From Mangifera indica (lineage: Eukaryota > Streptophyta > Magnoliopsida > Sapindales > Anacardiaceae): a stretch of DNA of 64,000 nt. The notes beneath the pieces are model-generated. The model saw only the letters and a list, made by a program, of their open reading frames with translations. It was not told the DNA's origin and searched no databases. Position numbers and translations under genes: made by a program. The DNA is taken from the NCBI RefSeq assembly GCF_011075055.1, contig NC_058140.1, positions 6,735,488 to 6,799,487 of the forward strand, read 5' to 3'. This document shows positions 1 to 11,722 of the stretch, in pieces. How positions within the stretch are numbered: position 1 is the stretch's first letter; every line of letters begins with the position of its first letter.

Positions 1-75
1 ATAAGGTCAAGTATGGAGATCCCTCTGCTCAACCCCACTGATGGGTCTGCATTATTGTCCCTGCTAGAAACTTGA
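1..75 (+). CDS. Possible C-terminal codons of an unidentified gene
   Basis: The window opens with 24 sense codons in frame 1, ending in TGA at 73-75. The peptide includes EIPLLNPTDGSALLSLLET. Codon use looks genuine and the GC content is clearly higher than in the DNA that follows. An AATAAA-like signal lies near 131-137 in what would be the 3' UTR. I do not recognise the protein and the upstream part is outside the window. It could be a chance open stretch. Confidence 0.3.
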   Translation: MRSSMEIPLLNPTDGSALLSLLET

Positions 76-1316
76 ACTGCCTCAACTGCTCCCCCCTTCA
101 TGGTTATGGGTGAAATTGTTTGGGAAATCTGAAATAAATGCTGACATTTATAAAAGGAATGAACCAATGGGGAACAATGGAAGTGGTATTCGGTTAATTT
201 GCTAAGCTCAACCGAGTAGAGACGATATTGCTTACCCAAGCTAAGATGGAGTTTTTCTACCTGCTATTGTTTGCACTCACATTTGGTTGGTAATTGCATT
301 TTTCACATTGTGTTGTGATATTATTTAGTGGGCTGTAGCATCAACTAAATTCATTAATAACTAACTAAAGATACTTTAGTAGGTTGAAATTGGACAACAT
401 AAAAATCAATTTTAATCTGGCCTTAGAGAATAAAAACATTTGTCCTAGGTTGATTTTATATATAATGGTTGTGCCTGACAACCGTCAGCGTACTATATAT
501 ATTTCTGCAAACACGGCATTCACAATTATTTTTCGAGATAAATGACAATCAATCTCCTAGTGTGTATTGTAATTTGAGAATACATTCTCATTAAAAAATT
601 TAATGGTTTTCAAAGACCTATGCTTCCTGCAAGCATTTATATACTTACATTCAAGTAAATATGAGGGGTTCAGTGGTTGGATTTGTGACTATGCATATAC
701 ATCCATGCGCCATTTCTGTTTGTAACCTCCAAATGAAGCTGTTTGAGTTATTAGCACAAACTTCTAAATTCTTAATTAGAAAAGCGATATTCTCCAAACC
801 CATTGAATTATTAGCAGGTAAAGCATATATAACTCTTATTAGTTCGCAGATTGTCCAAGACATACTGCCAATTACAAAGGAGTTAAGATCTTGCCACACT
901 ACAGAAGTTTCACATTTTCTATTGAGGGAACGTCTTTGCACGCTCTGAAAGTATAATTATAATTAATGCATACATACAGTCAAAATCAAACACCACGTTA
1001 CAAAGGGTTCAAACAATTGAATTTAATATCATTAACTAAATATATAGGACATGTCATAACATCATAATCTATTACAAATTAAGCTGTCATTTATACATCT
1101 TCTTGAAATATATACAGCTCCAAAACATAAACCAGATGAAATTGTATTATAAAACATTCTGAAAAGTCATTCACGAGGGATTTCAAAATTAATCCACCCT
1201 CCTAGGTATTTAACCATGTATATATTAGAAGGATTTACTTTTTATTTCTAATTTCTGGCTTCTATCAGGAGGAACAAATGCATAAAACAAAGTTAAATCA
1301 AAAGGAGAAAACTTAC
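76..1316. other. Intergenic or 3'-UTR DNA, no supported gene
   Basis: The sequence is AT-rich. At 651-948 both strands are open for about 95 codons in overlapping frames. The minus frame has a splice-acceptor-like context but matches no family I know. I see no transposon hallmarks and no RNA gene. Confidence 0.5.
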
Positions 1317-1611
1317 TTTCATATCATCAGCGGCTGTAATAAGATTATCCATCTTATCTTCTTCACGGACATTCAACAGTATTATCATCTATAGATCTAA
1401 CATGTGAATATGACACTGAAATGTAGCCACAGACAACTTAACGGTTTCTCAATCTCTCAATAATGAAATAAAAAAGAAAAAAGTTGTTCTATGAAGATTT
1501 ATTAATTAAGAAAGTCTGCCGGCAAGTCATCCTTGGCTGCACCCCATTATTCATCTCCAAATGCAAGACCATAGGTGAAGGCATTTTGGAAAACTTTCTC
1601 TAACTTTATGC
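1317..1611 (-). pseudogene. Two exon-like relics of an unidentified gene
   Basis: On the minus strand, 1,388-1,317 is a 72-bp open block. An AG acceptor (CTATAG) precedes it and a perfect GTAAGT donor follows it. It encodes a short acidic peptide containing NVREEDKMDNLITAADDMK. Upstream on the same strand, a second block starts after ATTTAG at 1,611. It encodes a peptide containing EKVFQNAFTYGLAFGDE and then meets an in-frame TAA near 1,547. These blocks have a protein-like composition unlike their surroundings. No family is recognised and the chain is broken, so a decayed gene or a chance pair of open blocks are both possible. Confidence 0.22.
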
Positions 1612-2880
1612 CTAAATAACTTCTTGTTGATATGTGTATGAATGAATATGCATAAAAGGAATGAAGGTCGATTTAATAACCAATGAAATAATGTGGTTGA
1701 CATATAAAGGCTTCACGGAATCAAACTTTATTGAAGATCTACGCCATCACTAAAGGTTTTGGCGTCTCCAGATAAAGGCTTTAAAATGCAAATTAGCAAG
1801 TTTTGAAATCATACCCAATCAATATCATATCAATTAGCCAAGTTCAATTCAAAGGATGGAGAAGAGGATCTTATCAGTTGCAGTAAATCACACAAGTAAG
1901 AAATTCTAGGCATTGTTATTGACTTGTTCTAGTCAAAAGAATCAAACATTGTGGTAGTTACTAGTAATGGGTCAAATTGTAAGATTGATGGTCCAATCCA
2001 AGATGATGTAATGTGATCTCGTGATTATGCAAAAATGGATATGGTTATGATTATAGCCATTGCTGACATTACATTTTTCTCTCAATTTCCAATCTTTTTA
2101 CTTGATGAGTTCAGCCATTCCATTTTTTCTGCCCTCTTTTGAGGTGCATTAAAAACTACACAGCTTTTCCGTTACTGGATTATTTCAACTTGTAATCTTT
2201 TCCCCCATACGCATCAATAAAGCTCTGAAATTGAATTATCTACTCATGTAAAACTTCAACTGGTTTGAGTTAAAAGTTTTATTGTCTTTCATTCATACAA
2301 TATCATCCCTCTATCAAATTATAAGTTCAAAAAGCAAATATAAAAATAAAACCACAGAAATAAAAACAACCCTTTAAAATAATTAATTCATACATATAAT
2401 GCAACCAAACAACACAAATCCATTATTGAGCTTATAATCACTAGCAATAACTTGAAGGAAAAAAATAATTCTATATGTGATTTTAAGCAATTAAAAAATT
2501 AGAAAAATTGAGATATAATATTGAGAAATTAAAAAAAGAACTTTACATTTTTATGTTACTATAAATATAATAAACAATTTTATTGCAAAATAAAAAAATA
2601 ACTTAATTTTACATGATATTTTTCAAATGTTTGTAACGTCATGTATTCTAATGTTTTTCCATTAAACTATCTTTTACTTTTAAAATGTATTTCATCTTTG
2701 TCATAGTATGAATTGGATAAATATATACTAAGGTGTCAAAAATATATGATCAGAATATAAAAAATTAAAGGGTAAGTTAATATTTATTATAAGGTGAAAT
2801 TTGTAACCATAAGAATTACTAAAAATTGGAATTTTGTTTAGTGCAATCATAAGGTGGATAATACCACTAACAATAAAAAT
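1612..2880. other. AT-rich intergenic DNA, nothing recognised
   Basis: No reading frame of note, no terminal repeats and no RNA-like structure could be supported. Between 2,280 and 2,800 the sequence is almost pure A/T. Confidence 0.5.
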
Positions 2881-3190
2881 GTTGGAAACAAACCTGAATT
2901 TCAATTTGAAACTCGTTCAGAAAACTATAATGGGGTTGAATTCAATTTGAATTATATGAGTTTAGATTGAACAAGTCAATTTCGAACCAAGAATTGAACT
3001 CATTTTTATATATGAGCAAATTTCAAATTAATTCAAACATTTGAAATCTAGTTAACTCAAATTGAATCTTAAGTTAAATTATTTTCAAGATAAATTAGAA
3101 TATCAACTTATAGATCTCAAAGTGATCTTAAGTTGAACCTTGTTTAAATTTGACTCAGATTAAATTCGAGCCTAGTTATAAAATCTGATG
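2880..3190. repeat. Degenerate AATTCAA/TTGAATT-rich repeat block
   Basis: The block has many short, mutually inverted copies of AATTCAA, TTTGAA and AACTCAAATT. Examples are at 2,930-2,960, 3,020-3,070 and 3,115-3,175. Such blocks are common as old non-autonomous DNA-transposon remains in plant genomes, but I cannot assign a family. No target-site duplication was found. Confidence 0.3.
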
Positions 3191-3437
3191 TAATGTGTTA
3201 CACCCATAACAATTCAAGAATAAAATACTTCCTTAAACTAACAGTTAGTAGTAAATTCGGTTAGATGACATAAAAAGTGTTAATAAACAAAAATACCCTC
3301 TAATAAGAAAAAAATTTTAAATTTGCTAGTAGCTATGTTGTAACCTCTCCTAACCATTGGGTGTGTTACAGAAAAACGGCATGAGTTCCCCTATTTTAGA
3401 GGGCCCGGGGAATATTTTTCTCTTTTTCATTATGCCC

Positions 3438-5568
3438 TGTAACACTCCCAATTTGTAATTCACACAAACCAGTCCTACCAATCGACTGGATTTTCATCAC
3501 ATAATCATAATAAATAAAATAAGTACATAATAATAACTATCATAAAAAAAATTATCACCCACAGAAACTTTATAACTAATTTTCCAAACTAGTCATATAT
3601 ATATATATATATTACATATACATCATAACATTTAAGTCAACAAAATTATGATGCCTTCCTCCCTTAGCCTCATGTCTCATTAGTGCTCCCCGGGAACCTT
3701 TGCTGCATTTCTTTACCTGTAAAATATTAAATTAAATGGAATGAGCGACTATGGCTCAGTAAGAAAATCATACTCAACACTTAAAGCATTTTATACTAGT
3801 ATTAATCTTTTCTAATCTTTTTCATACTCAGCGTGTCTGAACTATTTATAACAAAATAATTGACACAGAACACGCATTTAACACATATCATTATTCTTTT
3901 CTTTCACACATTTATTCATTTTCTTATTATCCAAATATGATTCACTCATTATGATTTATGCATGTATGAGTGTCATGACATTTCTATTTTCTGATCGTAC
4001 ATCTTTCTCAACTCTTTATCAGCCACACAGGCTTGTATGCATAATTCTAATGCAAATGACTTTCATAAAATATTTACTAATTTGTTTCTCTCTCTTTCTC
4101 ATTGACTGGTCTAGACTACATATGACAGTACTTGCAGTCACCATACAAAGTATAATTCTCTCTTACACGCATATTTTTTTTTCTTTGCTGTCCACACAGT
4201 ACAGTTAATATTTTTCTTTTGCTGTCCACACAGTACAACTGATATTTTTCTTTTGCTGTCCACACAGTACCGCTGATCTTTTTCTTTGCTGTCCACACAG
4301 TACAACTGATATTTTTTTTCTTTGCTGTCCACACAGTACAGTTGGTTGTCCACACAGTACAACCGATTATTTTATTTGCTGTCCACACAGTACAGCTGGC
4401 GTGTAAGGATTTTTAGTATGTTTTCTGCTTTCCTGTATCATATGAGTCATTATAAAACTAAAAATACTTGTTTTCCATTTTCTAAAAGCATGCATGACTT
4501 AGAAAATATTTTTCCTCTTTCTTTATTTTTTCTAAATCATGCATATGTTATGATTCCTCATGTATGCACATATAACCATAATATGAAATATGCGCATTTG
4601 TTATTTTCCCTTATTCTTTTCATTCCTTCTCAAACATCATGTTATTTTCTCATGCATTTATATATAAATATATATCATGTCTCAAATTAATTTCAATTAT
4701 ATAATATAGGCTTAATATAAGGGTTATTTCACATAACATGCACATAATTAAACAACATTAACCTATATCGCATAAAATGACATTTTTGCCCTTATGGCCA
4801 AAATTACCTTTTTACCCTTATGGCCAAAAATTACATCATGAATCCTAATGAATTTCTTTATCCTTTTAAGCATAAATCATATTAATTCTAATCCCTTACA
4901 CACTTATATAAGTAAAGGTTATTTAAATAACCTAACTCAAATTTACTTCAAGTATGTAAAGTATGAAATTCTTACCTTTTCTTTGCCAAATAGGTGATTT
5001 AAGCTTATTCACCTTCTTTTCTTCTTCTTAGCAACCTTAATCAACCAAAAATATAATCATCCATCAAAACCCTAAACTTGACATATCTTAAAAATTAAAT
5101 TTCTTACCTTAGAACTGATCAGAATTGACAGATCTACACTTTTTATAACTGGAGCCTCTGAAAATTAGGTGGTTTAACTAGGTTTTTGGACAAATTTTGG
5201 TTAAGGGAAAAAGCTTAGCTATAAAGAATGGAGGTCTCGGCTAAAATGAAAAAGGAAGTGAATAGCATAAGTTTATAAGCCTTTTGGACCATTTTGCCCT
5301 TAACCTTTTCCATAAATTACTATTTTATCCTTAGCCAATTACCAAAAACCCTTAGCACCACCCTATAATTTCAAGTGTGCCCTTCAATTTTAATTCCCAC
5401 TTTGTCCCTTGAATCTTTATAAAATGACCATTTTACCCCCTTTGAAAAATATTGCTCATTTAGTAGTTTTCTATGATTCTTTTGCAATTTCTTTACACAA
5501 CAAGTTATAAAATCAACTCGTAATTTTGGAAGTGGAGTTTACTGATACACCTGAATTCAGATGTTACA
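3438..5568. mobile_element. Putative solo LTR (gypsy-type) with TGTAACACTCCC and TTACA ends
   Basis: The block opens with TGTAACACTCCC, the usual start of many plant gypsy LTRs, and closes with GATGTTACA, giving TG...CA ends 2.1 kb apart. It contains the phrase GAGCGACTATGGCTCAGTAAG near 3,743, a type of sequence I associate with plant gypsy LTRs. There is no coding content. No 5-bp target-site duplication is visible (TGCCC against TATGT), so this may be a truncated or recombined LTR rather than a clean solo LTR. The orientation is uncertain. Confidence 0.4.
4184..4393. repeat. 33-bp tandem repeat, seven GTCCACACAGTAC cores
   Basis: The core GTCCACACAGTAC occurs at 4,190, 4,224, 4,258, 4,291, 4,327, 4,348 and 4,381, with spacings of 34, 34, 33, 36, 21 and 33 bp. 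A T-rich spacer separates the cores. The array lies inside the LTR-like block. It creates spurious open frames on the minus strand (repeated tyrosine-cysteine-valine-aspartate or threonine-valine-tryptophan) that should not be annotated as genes. Confidence 0.9.
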
Positions 5569-7144
5569 TATGTCAATTAAAGGTTGTATAACCTGCGACT
5601 AGATACTTCATCTATTCAATAATCATCTAGGATGTAGGTAAAGCATCTGCTAGTCGAAGACAACGAGAGGAACTTGCTATTAAACATATTAACATAAAAA
5701 TAAATCTCTATAGTCATACTTGAATTAGAAATGCTGAGATATTGTATTTGTATGTACTTTGACCTCTTTGTCTTATAAATATAAGGGATCACCATAGAGA
5801 TAAATGCATTAAAGAAATACAAGAAAGATCTAACTTGAAAATAAGTGATTATAGGTTAGTCCAACCCTCTATCGGGGATATGAAAAAAACTTTGTTGGAA
5901 TATTCTCCTCAGTGAACAATAATATAACCATATATATAGGTTTCTAATTAGCATACCATACCATGTTAAAACTTAGTTGTGTTCAATCCACTCACATGCC
6001 TTTTATTTATTATTTTTATTATAGTAGATAATAATGGCATACTATTAATTCTAGCCACTGTTATTGTACCCTCTTTTGTGCAATGCTCAAAATTATGTAT
6101 ATTAATTGGTGATGAGAAATCGCAATAATATTTTAGTGATAAAAAAATGGGCCCTAAAAATTACAAACATTTGCATAACATCAATCTTTGACATATCAGT
6201 CTTTATAGATGGCACAAAGGAGCCCTAGATAACAATACCTTTGAAGAATTTGGGACCAACCAAGGAGCATCCAACCTTGTCATTGAAAATTAATTGGTCC
6301 CAATAGTTGAAACCCTACAACTAACATCTAATATTGCTACACTACTAAATGTGATAAGTTGGAGTTCATGCTCTATGGCTAATCTTCTTGACGATATAAA
6401 TCTATAAAATGCAATATTTAAATATTCAAGTGACACTTTTTATCTATAAGTACCTACGTTTACAAATATGCTTTGATAAATGTCCTTAGATTGGCATAAT
6501 TGTTATGAGAAGATAAACATGTAACTTGATCTTCACGCCCTTATGAGCATATATGGTGGTCAATTTAAAAGTATCTGCAGCCAAGTATTATTCTAACCTC
6601 TGAAATAAATAATGTTGTAAGGTTATCATAATGTTAAACAACCCTATTAAAAGGTAGTGATAAATCTCACATATCGAGATTTTTAGTCGTAGCACATGAG
6701 TGCATGTCCACTGAACTAACCTACCAAAAGGATTTCACATAGATGACAACGCTAGTGTTTGTGAAACATATCCTTTTAAAGGACAATAATGCATGTGATT
6801 CTTAGACTTGGATCGGCAAAACAGTTTATACACCAATCAGTATAGTTTGATAGTAGTCTAACATAACATTTTTTGAAGGGTTATTAGAAAGGTTGTGTTT
6901 GACTATGTTGAGAAGTGTAGAAAGATTATGGTGGATAAAAAAAAAAAATTCATCACTCTTGTGTATAAGATTAGATATCTTAGTACATTGTTTAGTATTG
7001 TAATGTACTAAAATTTATAGCCATAATAGGATAAGGTTGGTGCCCGATCTAATATTAACATAATCGTTGATTGACTAATCAAACATTTATATCAAGGATA
7101 AATGAGGTCGACACTACTTCCGTGCCTCAACCTTGATAGAATAT
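5569..7144. other. Unassigned AT-rich DNA
   Basis: No open frame of coding character and no clear terminal or internal repeats. A run of A lies at about 6,940. It is probably old transposon-derived DNA, but nothing in it lets me say which kind. Confidence 0.4.
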
Positions 7145-8480
7145 TGTAACACTCATAGGTATGTCTAAGGTTATTTTTGTCTTTTTGCTTGAGTTGATTA
7201 ATTATGTATGAGAATTTATCTTGCATGAAATTTTGGATGCACGAGCATGTAGGGAGGTTACATGCCCGTATGTGACCTGACAAAGGGTAAAATGGTCTTT
7301 TTTATGTGATATATTTATTTGACTAAGTTTGGAAATGATACACACTCGTGCATGGGCTATACATGCCCATGTATTGTCAACAAATTTGAATTTTAAATAA
7401 GGATGTATTTCACAAGAATTTTGGAACTTGGTTTTATTGAGTAACGACACACGTTCGTGTATTGTCGCTTGGAGAGAAAATAAAAAGGATCGCATTTGCC
7501 TTCAATTCATAATTTTACCCTATTCTCTACAACCAAAACAAAGAGAAAATGTGAGGTTTGAGTGCTTGGAGGTTGTGGATGGAAAACTTGGTAATACATT
7601 GAATTTGGATTGATGATCAAATATATTTAATCAGTATGAAATGCCTTGTTGCTTGAATATGTGTCTATGCTTGAAGACGATTTAGGGTATAATTGAATTT
7701 TATAGGATGAATTAATGGATGTTGATTTTTGGGTTGTGGATTGTTTATAAGTGTATGTTGTTTTTATAGCAGTTAATGTTATAGACTCCTAATAATTATC
7801 TTGGATTAGATATAAGGCTTGATGATTTAGCATTTATATGAGTGCGTAGTGTTGTATGTGGATGTGTGGTTGATGTGTTGGGAGAATGTTATATCCCTTA
7901 ACAATTTTTTAATTGTTATCAAATTTCATGAAGAGATAGATGTTTAGCTTATATTGTGTAGAGTATAGTATCACATTTTGAGGAGGTTAGAGGATTGGAA
8001 AATGCAAAGGAGTATTTACCAAATTCTGGGAAAATAACACTACATGCTTGTGTATGTCTGCATACATGGTTGTGTGTCTATCGGGTGGCATACATGTGCA
8101 ATACTAGTCGTGCATGTGTCTTGATGTGTGTTTGTAGAGACCCATGCACCCATTAAATTTTAGTTGTGCATAGATTGTAAATGCATATATATATATAGAA
8201 TACAAAAAACACTAGTTGCTTTATCTTTTTTTTCTCCTTCCATGAGCACAAGTCCATCCAACCAAGGAACCCAAGCAACCCCTTTGCATAGATAACGTTT
8301 TTTCTTAAACCACGTGATGTTTTGAATAAGCCATCAATGCAGGTATTAATTCTAGAACACCTTATGAGTGTTTTTATATTTCATAGGTTTTATAGTTAAA
8401 ATGCATATCTTGGTTTAGGTTTTTAGGATTGTTTGTTTTCTATAAATTTTTAAATTCCACTACACTACCGGTTATTACCA
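7145..8480 (+). mobile_element. Ty3/gypsy LTR, family G1, copy 1
   Basis: It starts TGTAACACTCATAGGTATG and continues with a sequence that can be aligned by eye to the 3' LTR at 53,173, which starts TGTAACATCCGCAGGTATG. Shared tracts include AAGGTTATTTT, the ACCAACAAATTTTGAATT-type block and the GAATCTCACGACGTGGTTTTA-type block. It has many CATGCCCGTGTG-like short palindromes, typical of gypsy LTRs in dicots. No polypurine tract precedes it, so it would be a 5' or solo LTR. The end is placed at TTACCA, just before a primer-binding-like site. Confidence 0.6.
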
Positions 8481-8497
8481 CCCTAAAAGCCCTATAG

Positions 8498-8509
8498 TGG
8501 TATTAGAAC
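8498..8509 (+). promoter_or_regulatory. Primer-binding-site-like sequence (initiator tRNA-Met)
   Basis: TGGTATTAGAAC differs by two bases from the plant retroelement primer site TGGTATCAGAGC, which pairs with the 3' end of initiator tRNA-Met. It lies just 3' of the gypsy LTR, as expected of a 5' LTR. Confidence 0.5.
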
Positions 8510-10210
8510 TCTTGTTTAACATAATTTTCATGAAAATGATACCTCTAGTTAGTTTGATTGATTTTTATATGTTGATAGCATGTAATTAAGATTAATTAGA
8601 ATTGAATAAAATTGGTAAAGATGATTTGCAATCGTGTTGTTGTATGATTTGTTGAGTATAATGAACAACCTAAACTATGTTAAATTATTGAGTGATAATT
8701 CTTGAATTTTTGTTTGAGTTTTGTTAATATATGTAGGTTTCAAAAGGGTTAAATACCATAAATTTCACGTTATTGCATGAAATCGCCCTTGAATCGTGTT
8801 ATTGCATGATCTGAAGGTTGTCGTTGGAGTAGGTATATTGTATTCTCTCACTTTGGCAAATTTGTTTGCTTAAAGGTGAAGGTTTTTGGATTTCTTTGTC
8901 ACTGGAAAATCCAGAAATCAAGTTTTGGAAAAACTTACCATGCACAACTGAGAACAAATCATGCATGGTGGGTGTCGGGTGCATACCACTTGGCACCACA
9001 TGGTAGTGTTAGGTAGGCACTCTTTGGCACCATGCCATGGTGCCTTTAGTAGATTTCAACCAAGTCCACTGTCTTCTAACCATGCTCTTCAGTCATGCAT
9101 CATTATAGAATTTTAGTGAATTTTAAAAACATGGTTGGACATTTTACCTATATGCCCAGTAAAGTTGAAAATATCAATTTACTCCTAGTTTGCTGAATTG
9201 GGACTTAATTGAGAAATTCTTGAGCTTTGAGATTGAATTATGATTTTACAAAACATTAGGGACCAAAATGTAATTGACACTTGGAATAATAATAATTAAA
9301 ATTTAATTTTAATTGGTATGTATATGTATAGATGTATGTATGCATGTTGCCTAGTATACAACCAATAGACTATGTGAATGTTTTTTTAATTCATTTTTTT
9401 GGGTTGTAATTCCTAAATACGACCTACACGCCTTGTTTTTATCCTTTTTCTTCTTTTATATTAGGTTGTTTTTATTTTTTTAGAATTATGCAATTAGGAA
9501 AAAAAACCTTGTAATAATTGAAAACTGGAGATGAAAGAACAAGCGCAAAGAGCCTGAAGGTGAAGATTCACCCAGGTTGACTAGTCAAACTCCTGTTGGC
9601 TTAAGGGGTTTAAAATTAGTTATGGTTGTGTAGGGTTTTATTTGTACGTTGTAGAATGTATATGTAGATTTTATTTTACAAATATCACCTAACACGTAGC
9701 TTAAATTATGATGAGACTAATTAGTTAAACCATCAATTTAAATATTAAATCTAATACTTATTTGGTGTCTTCTAATATGACGCCTTAATTAAGCCCTTGT
9801 TCATTGAAACTTTATTTGCCAGAGCGAAGGGTATACTTTTACCAGGTAGAAAATTATGAGATAATTATATCGGGTTCAACTTAAATAATGTATTTTGTTT
9901 GTTCGCCAAAGTGAAGATGAAGTATATTAGAGGCATGAGTAGGGAATGCATTTGTCGATGTGAGGAGATATGTAGTATTTACCTTACTAATACCGAGACT
10001 TACATTTAAGGTCTCATGATTTGTTAGGGTAACACCTGGCTTGAGATCATGTGCTTTTAGTGATTAATTTGAAATTCACCTATTCAATTAATTCGAACTT
10101 GTTCACTAAAGCGAAAGGGAGAATTAATATGATAAAATCTTAGTCCACTAAGAAATTCAATAAAACTTCCTAAGTTCAATAGTGACGGTTATTGGCTTGA
10201 GGAGGATAGT
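8510..10210 (+). other. Non-coding retroelement leader-like DNA
   Basis: This follows the primer-binding-like site and has no coding content. From 9,740 it holds loosely repeated phrases such as TTTGCCAGAGCGAAGG, TTCGCCAAAGTGAAG and TTCACTAAAGCGAAAGG, spaced roughly 100-200 bp apart. Similar phrases (ATTCGCCAGTGAAA) occur in the long leader of the copia element at 44.8-45.6 kb. It is most likely the untranslated leader of a truncated LTR element whose gag is gone. Confidence 0.3.
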
Positions 10211-10269
10211 GGGAGCATTTTAATTAATTAAATTTGTAATTAAAATTAATATTAATAATTAAATAAAAT

Positions 10270-10925
10270 TACTAATTTTTTTTATTATCTCTTATGCTCA
10301 AAAGTAACAAATCTTTTATTGATCAACCATAGTCTCCATGTATCTCTTGATATGGTCGATCATTATCTTTATAGTTACTCTAATTACGACGACACATTAG
10401 ATAATATCAAACCATGCCGATCCTCACATGAGACGGTCTGACAACCTCAAGTCAAAGGATAACAAGCACCCACGATGTTGAGATGATTTATTCTATAGAC
10501 ATTAGAACAACCATCCATATGAATATCCTCCGGTCAGGTCAGTTTGATGAACATGTATACAATATGCACCTATATGTTGCACCAAGTTGTTTACAATAGC
10601 TTCAACATGTGAAAACTATTGCCACTTTTAGTGGGGTCGCTTAACACTATGATAATCCTATCATCATTATACGTGCCTTTATTCATTACAATGTTAGGAT
10701 TACAAACATTTCTAGAATGGCCACGTAATGTATAAATAAGGTTATCACGATTAGTCATCTAATCCTCTTGTCACAGTTCTACCATTTTAAAGGCATATTA
10801 TTCATACAGTCATATAAATAGTCAACACATGAATTGAATAACAAACAATCCTTTTATTAATTATTAATATAAAATTATATCCACAAATGTCAAATTTCAT
10901 CGATTTTGGGGTACCTACTCTAACA
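10270..10925 (-). mobile_element. Copia LTR, family C1, copy 1 (3' LTR on minus strand)
   Basis: Read on the minus strand, the LTR starts TGTTAGAGTAGGTACC at 10,925. It is preceded by AAGTGGGAGATTG, the classical copia polypurine tract that directly abuts a 3' LTR. The block is alignable along its whole length to 21,335-21,982. Examples are ACAAATC..TTGATCAACCAT, CAACCATCCATAT and CTTTTATTAATTATTAATATAAAATTA. The left boundary is approximate. Confidence 0.75.
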
Positions 10926-11720
10926 ATCTCCCACTTACACTATAGCCAATCAGTTATATATCTAATATCGAACTCAGCTACATGTCTATCATGCTTTTAC
11001 TGTGAAAAAGACTTTGTTAGTGAGTCAGCCAAATTGTCGTTTGTATCAATCCTTGCTATTTGTATGTCACCTTATTAAATTATCTCTCAAATTATTTGAT
11101 CTCATTCAAGATGTTCTTGGACCTCTAATGAGACCACGACTCCTTTGCCTTAGTAGTCACTTCATTGTTAGCGCAATGAAGATCAATCAACTTGTGATAC
11201 TTGAAACCACTCCAAGTTTAGTTATGAATTTCTTGATCTATACAACCTCTTTTATTACTTATGAGAGGGCAATATACTCATACTTTATTATAGAATCAAC
11301 CATTATACTTTGTTTGGAGCTTTTCCATCTATCTATATGACTATTCAAACTAATCACAAAATCTAATTGGAATTTATAATCACCTTAATCAGTTTGGAAA
11401 TTTGCGTCACTATAACCTCTTAAAGTGAGTTCAAAAACCCTTACATAAACCAAAAATACATCTTTAGTTATTTTCAAGTACTTTAAGATGTTTTTGACAA
11501 CTATCTAGTGTTTTTCACCTAGATTAGATTGGTATCTATTACAAATGTTTAAGATATATGAGACATCAATCCTTATACATAGCATAACATGCATGATTGA
11601 CCCTATAGCCAAGACATATAGGATCTTACTCATTTTATCTTTTTCAAATTGTGTATTAGGACACATATCTTTTGAAAGATATACACCATGAGACATAGGT
11701 AGAAATCTTTTCTTGGATTC
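10926..11720 (-). pseudogene. Copia RNase H region, family C1, broken
   Basis: On the minus strand, 11,696-11,505 reads LSKDMCPNTQFEKDKMSKI and then IGSIMHVMLCIRIDVSYIL followed by NRYQSNLGEKH. This is the conserved segment between reverse transcriptase and RNase H of Ty1/copia polyproteins. Downstream (towards 10,930) are degenerate equivalents of the DNNGAI..EPRSH and AEYIA RNase H motifs, with several stops and frameshifts. It ends at the polypurine tract of the LTR. The left part of pol is absent, cut off at about 11,720 where gypsy LTR sequence begins. Confidence 0.7.
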
Positions 11721-11722
11721 TT

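Noticed and set aside
651..948. Overlapping roughly 95-codon open frames on both strands
   Set aside because: No family resemblance, no conserved motif, and open frames on both strands at once are more likely chance. Kept only as a note in the intergenic entry.
4116..4388. Two long minus-strand frames with repeated tyrosine-cysteine-valine-aspartate and threonine-valine-tryptophan text
   Set aside because: They read through the 33-bp tandem repeat in two frames. There is no start context or family resemblance, and the host sequence is an LTR.
4184..4393. Regular repeats resembling a CRISPR array
   Set aside because: The spacers are nearly identical poly-T tracts rather than unique sequences, the unit is 33 bp including spacer, and this is a plant nuclear genome.
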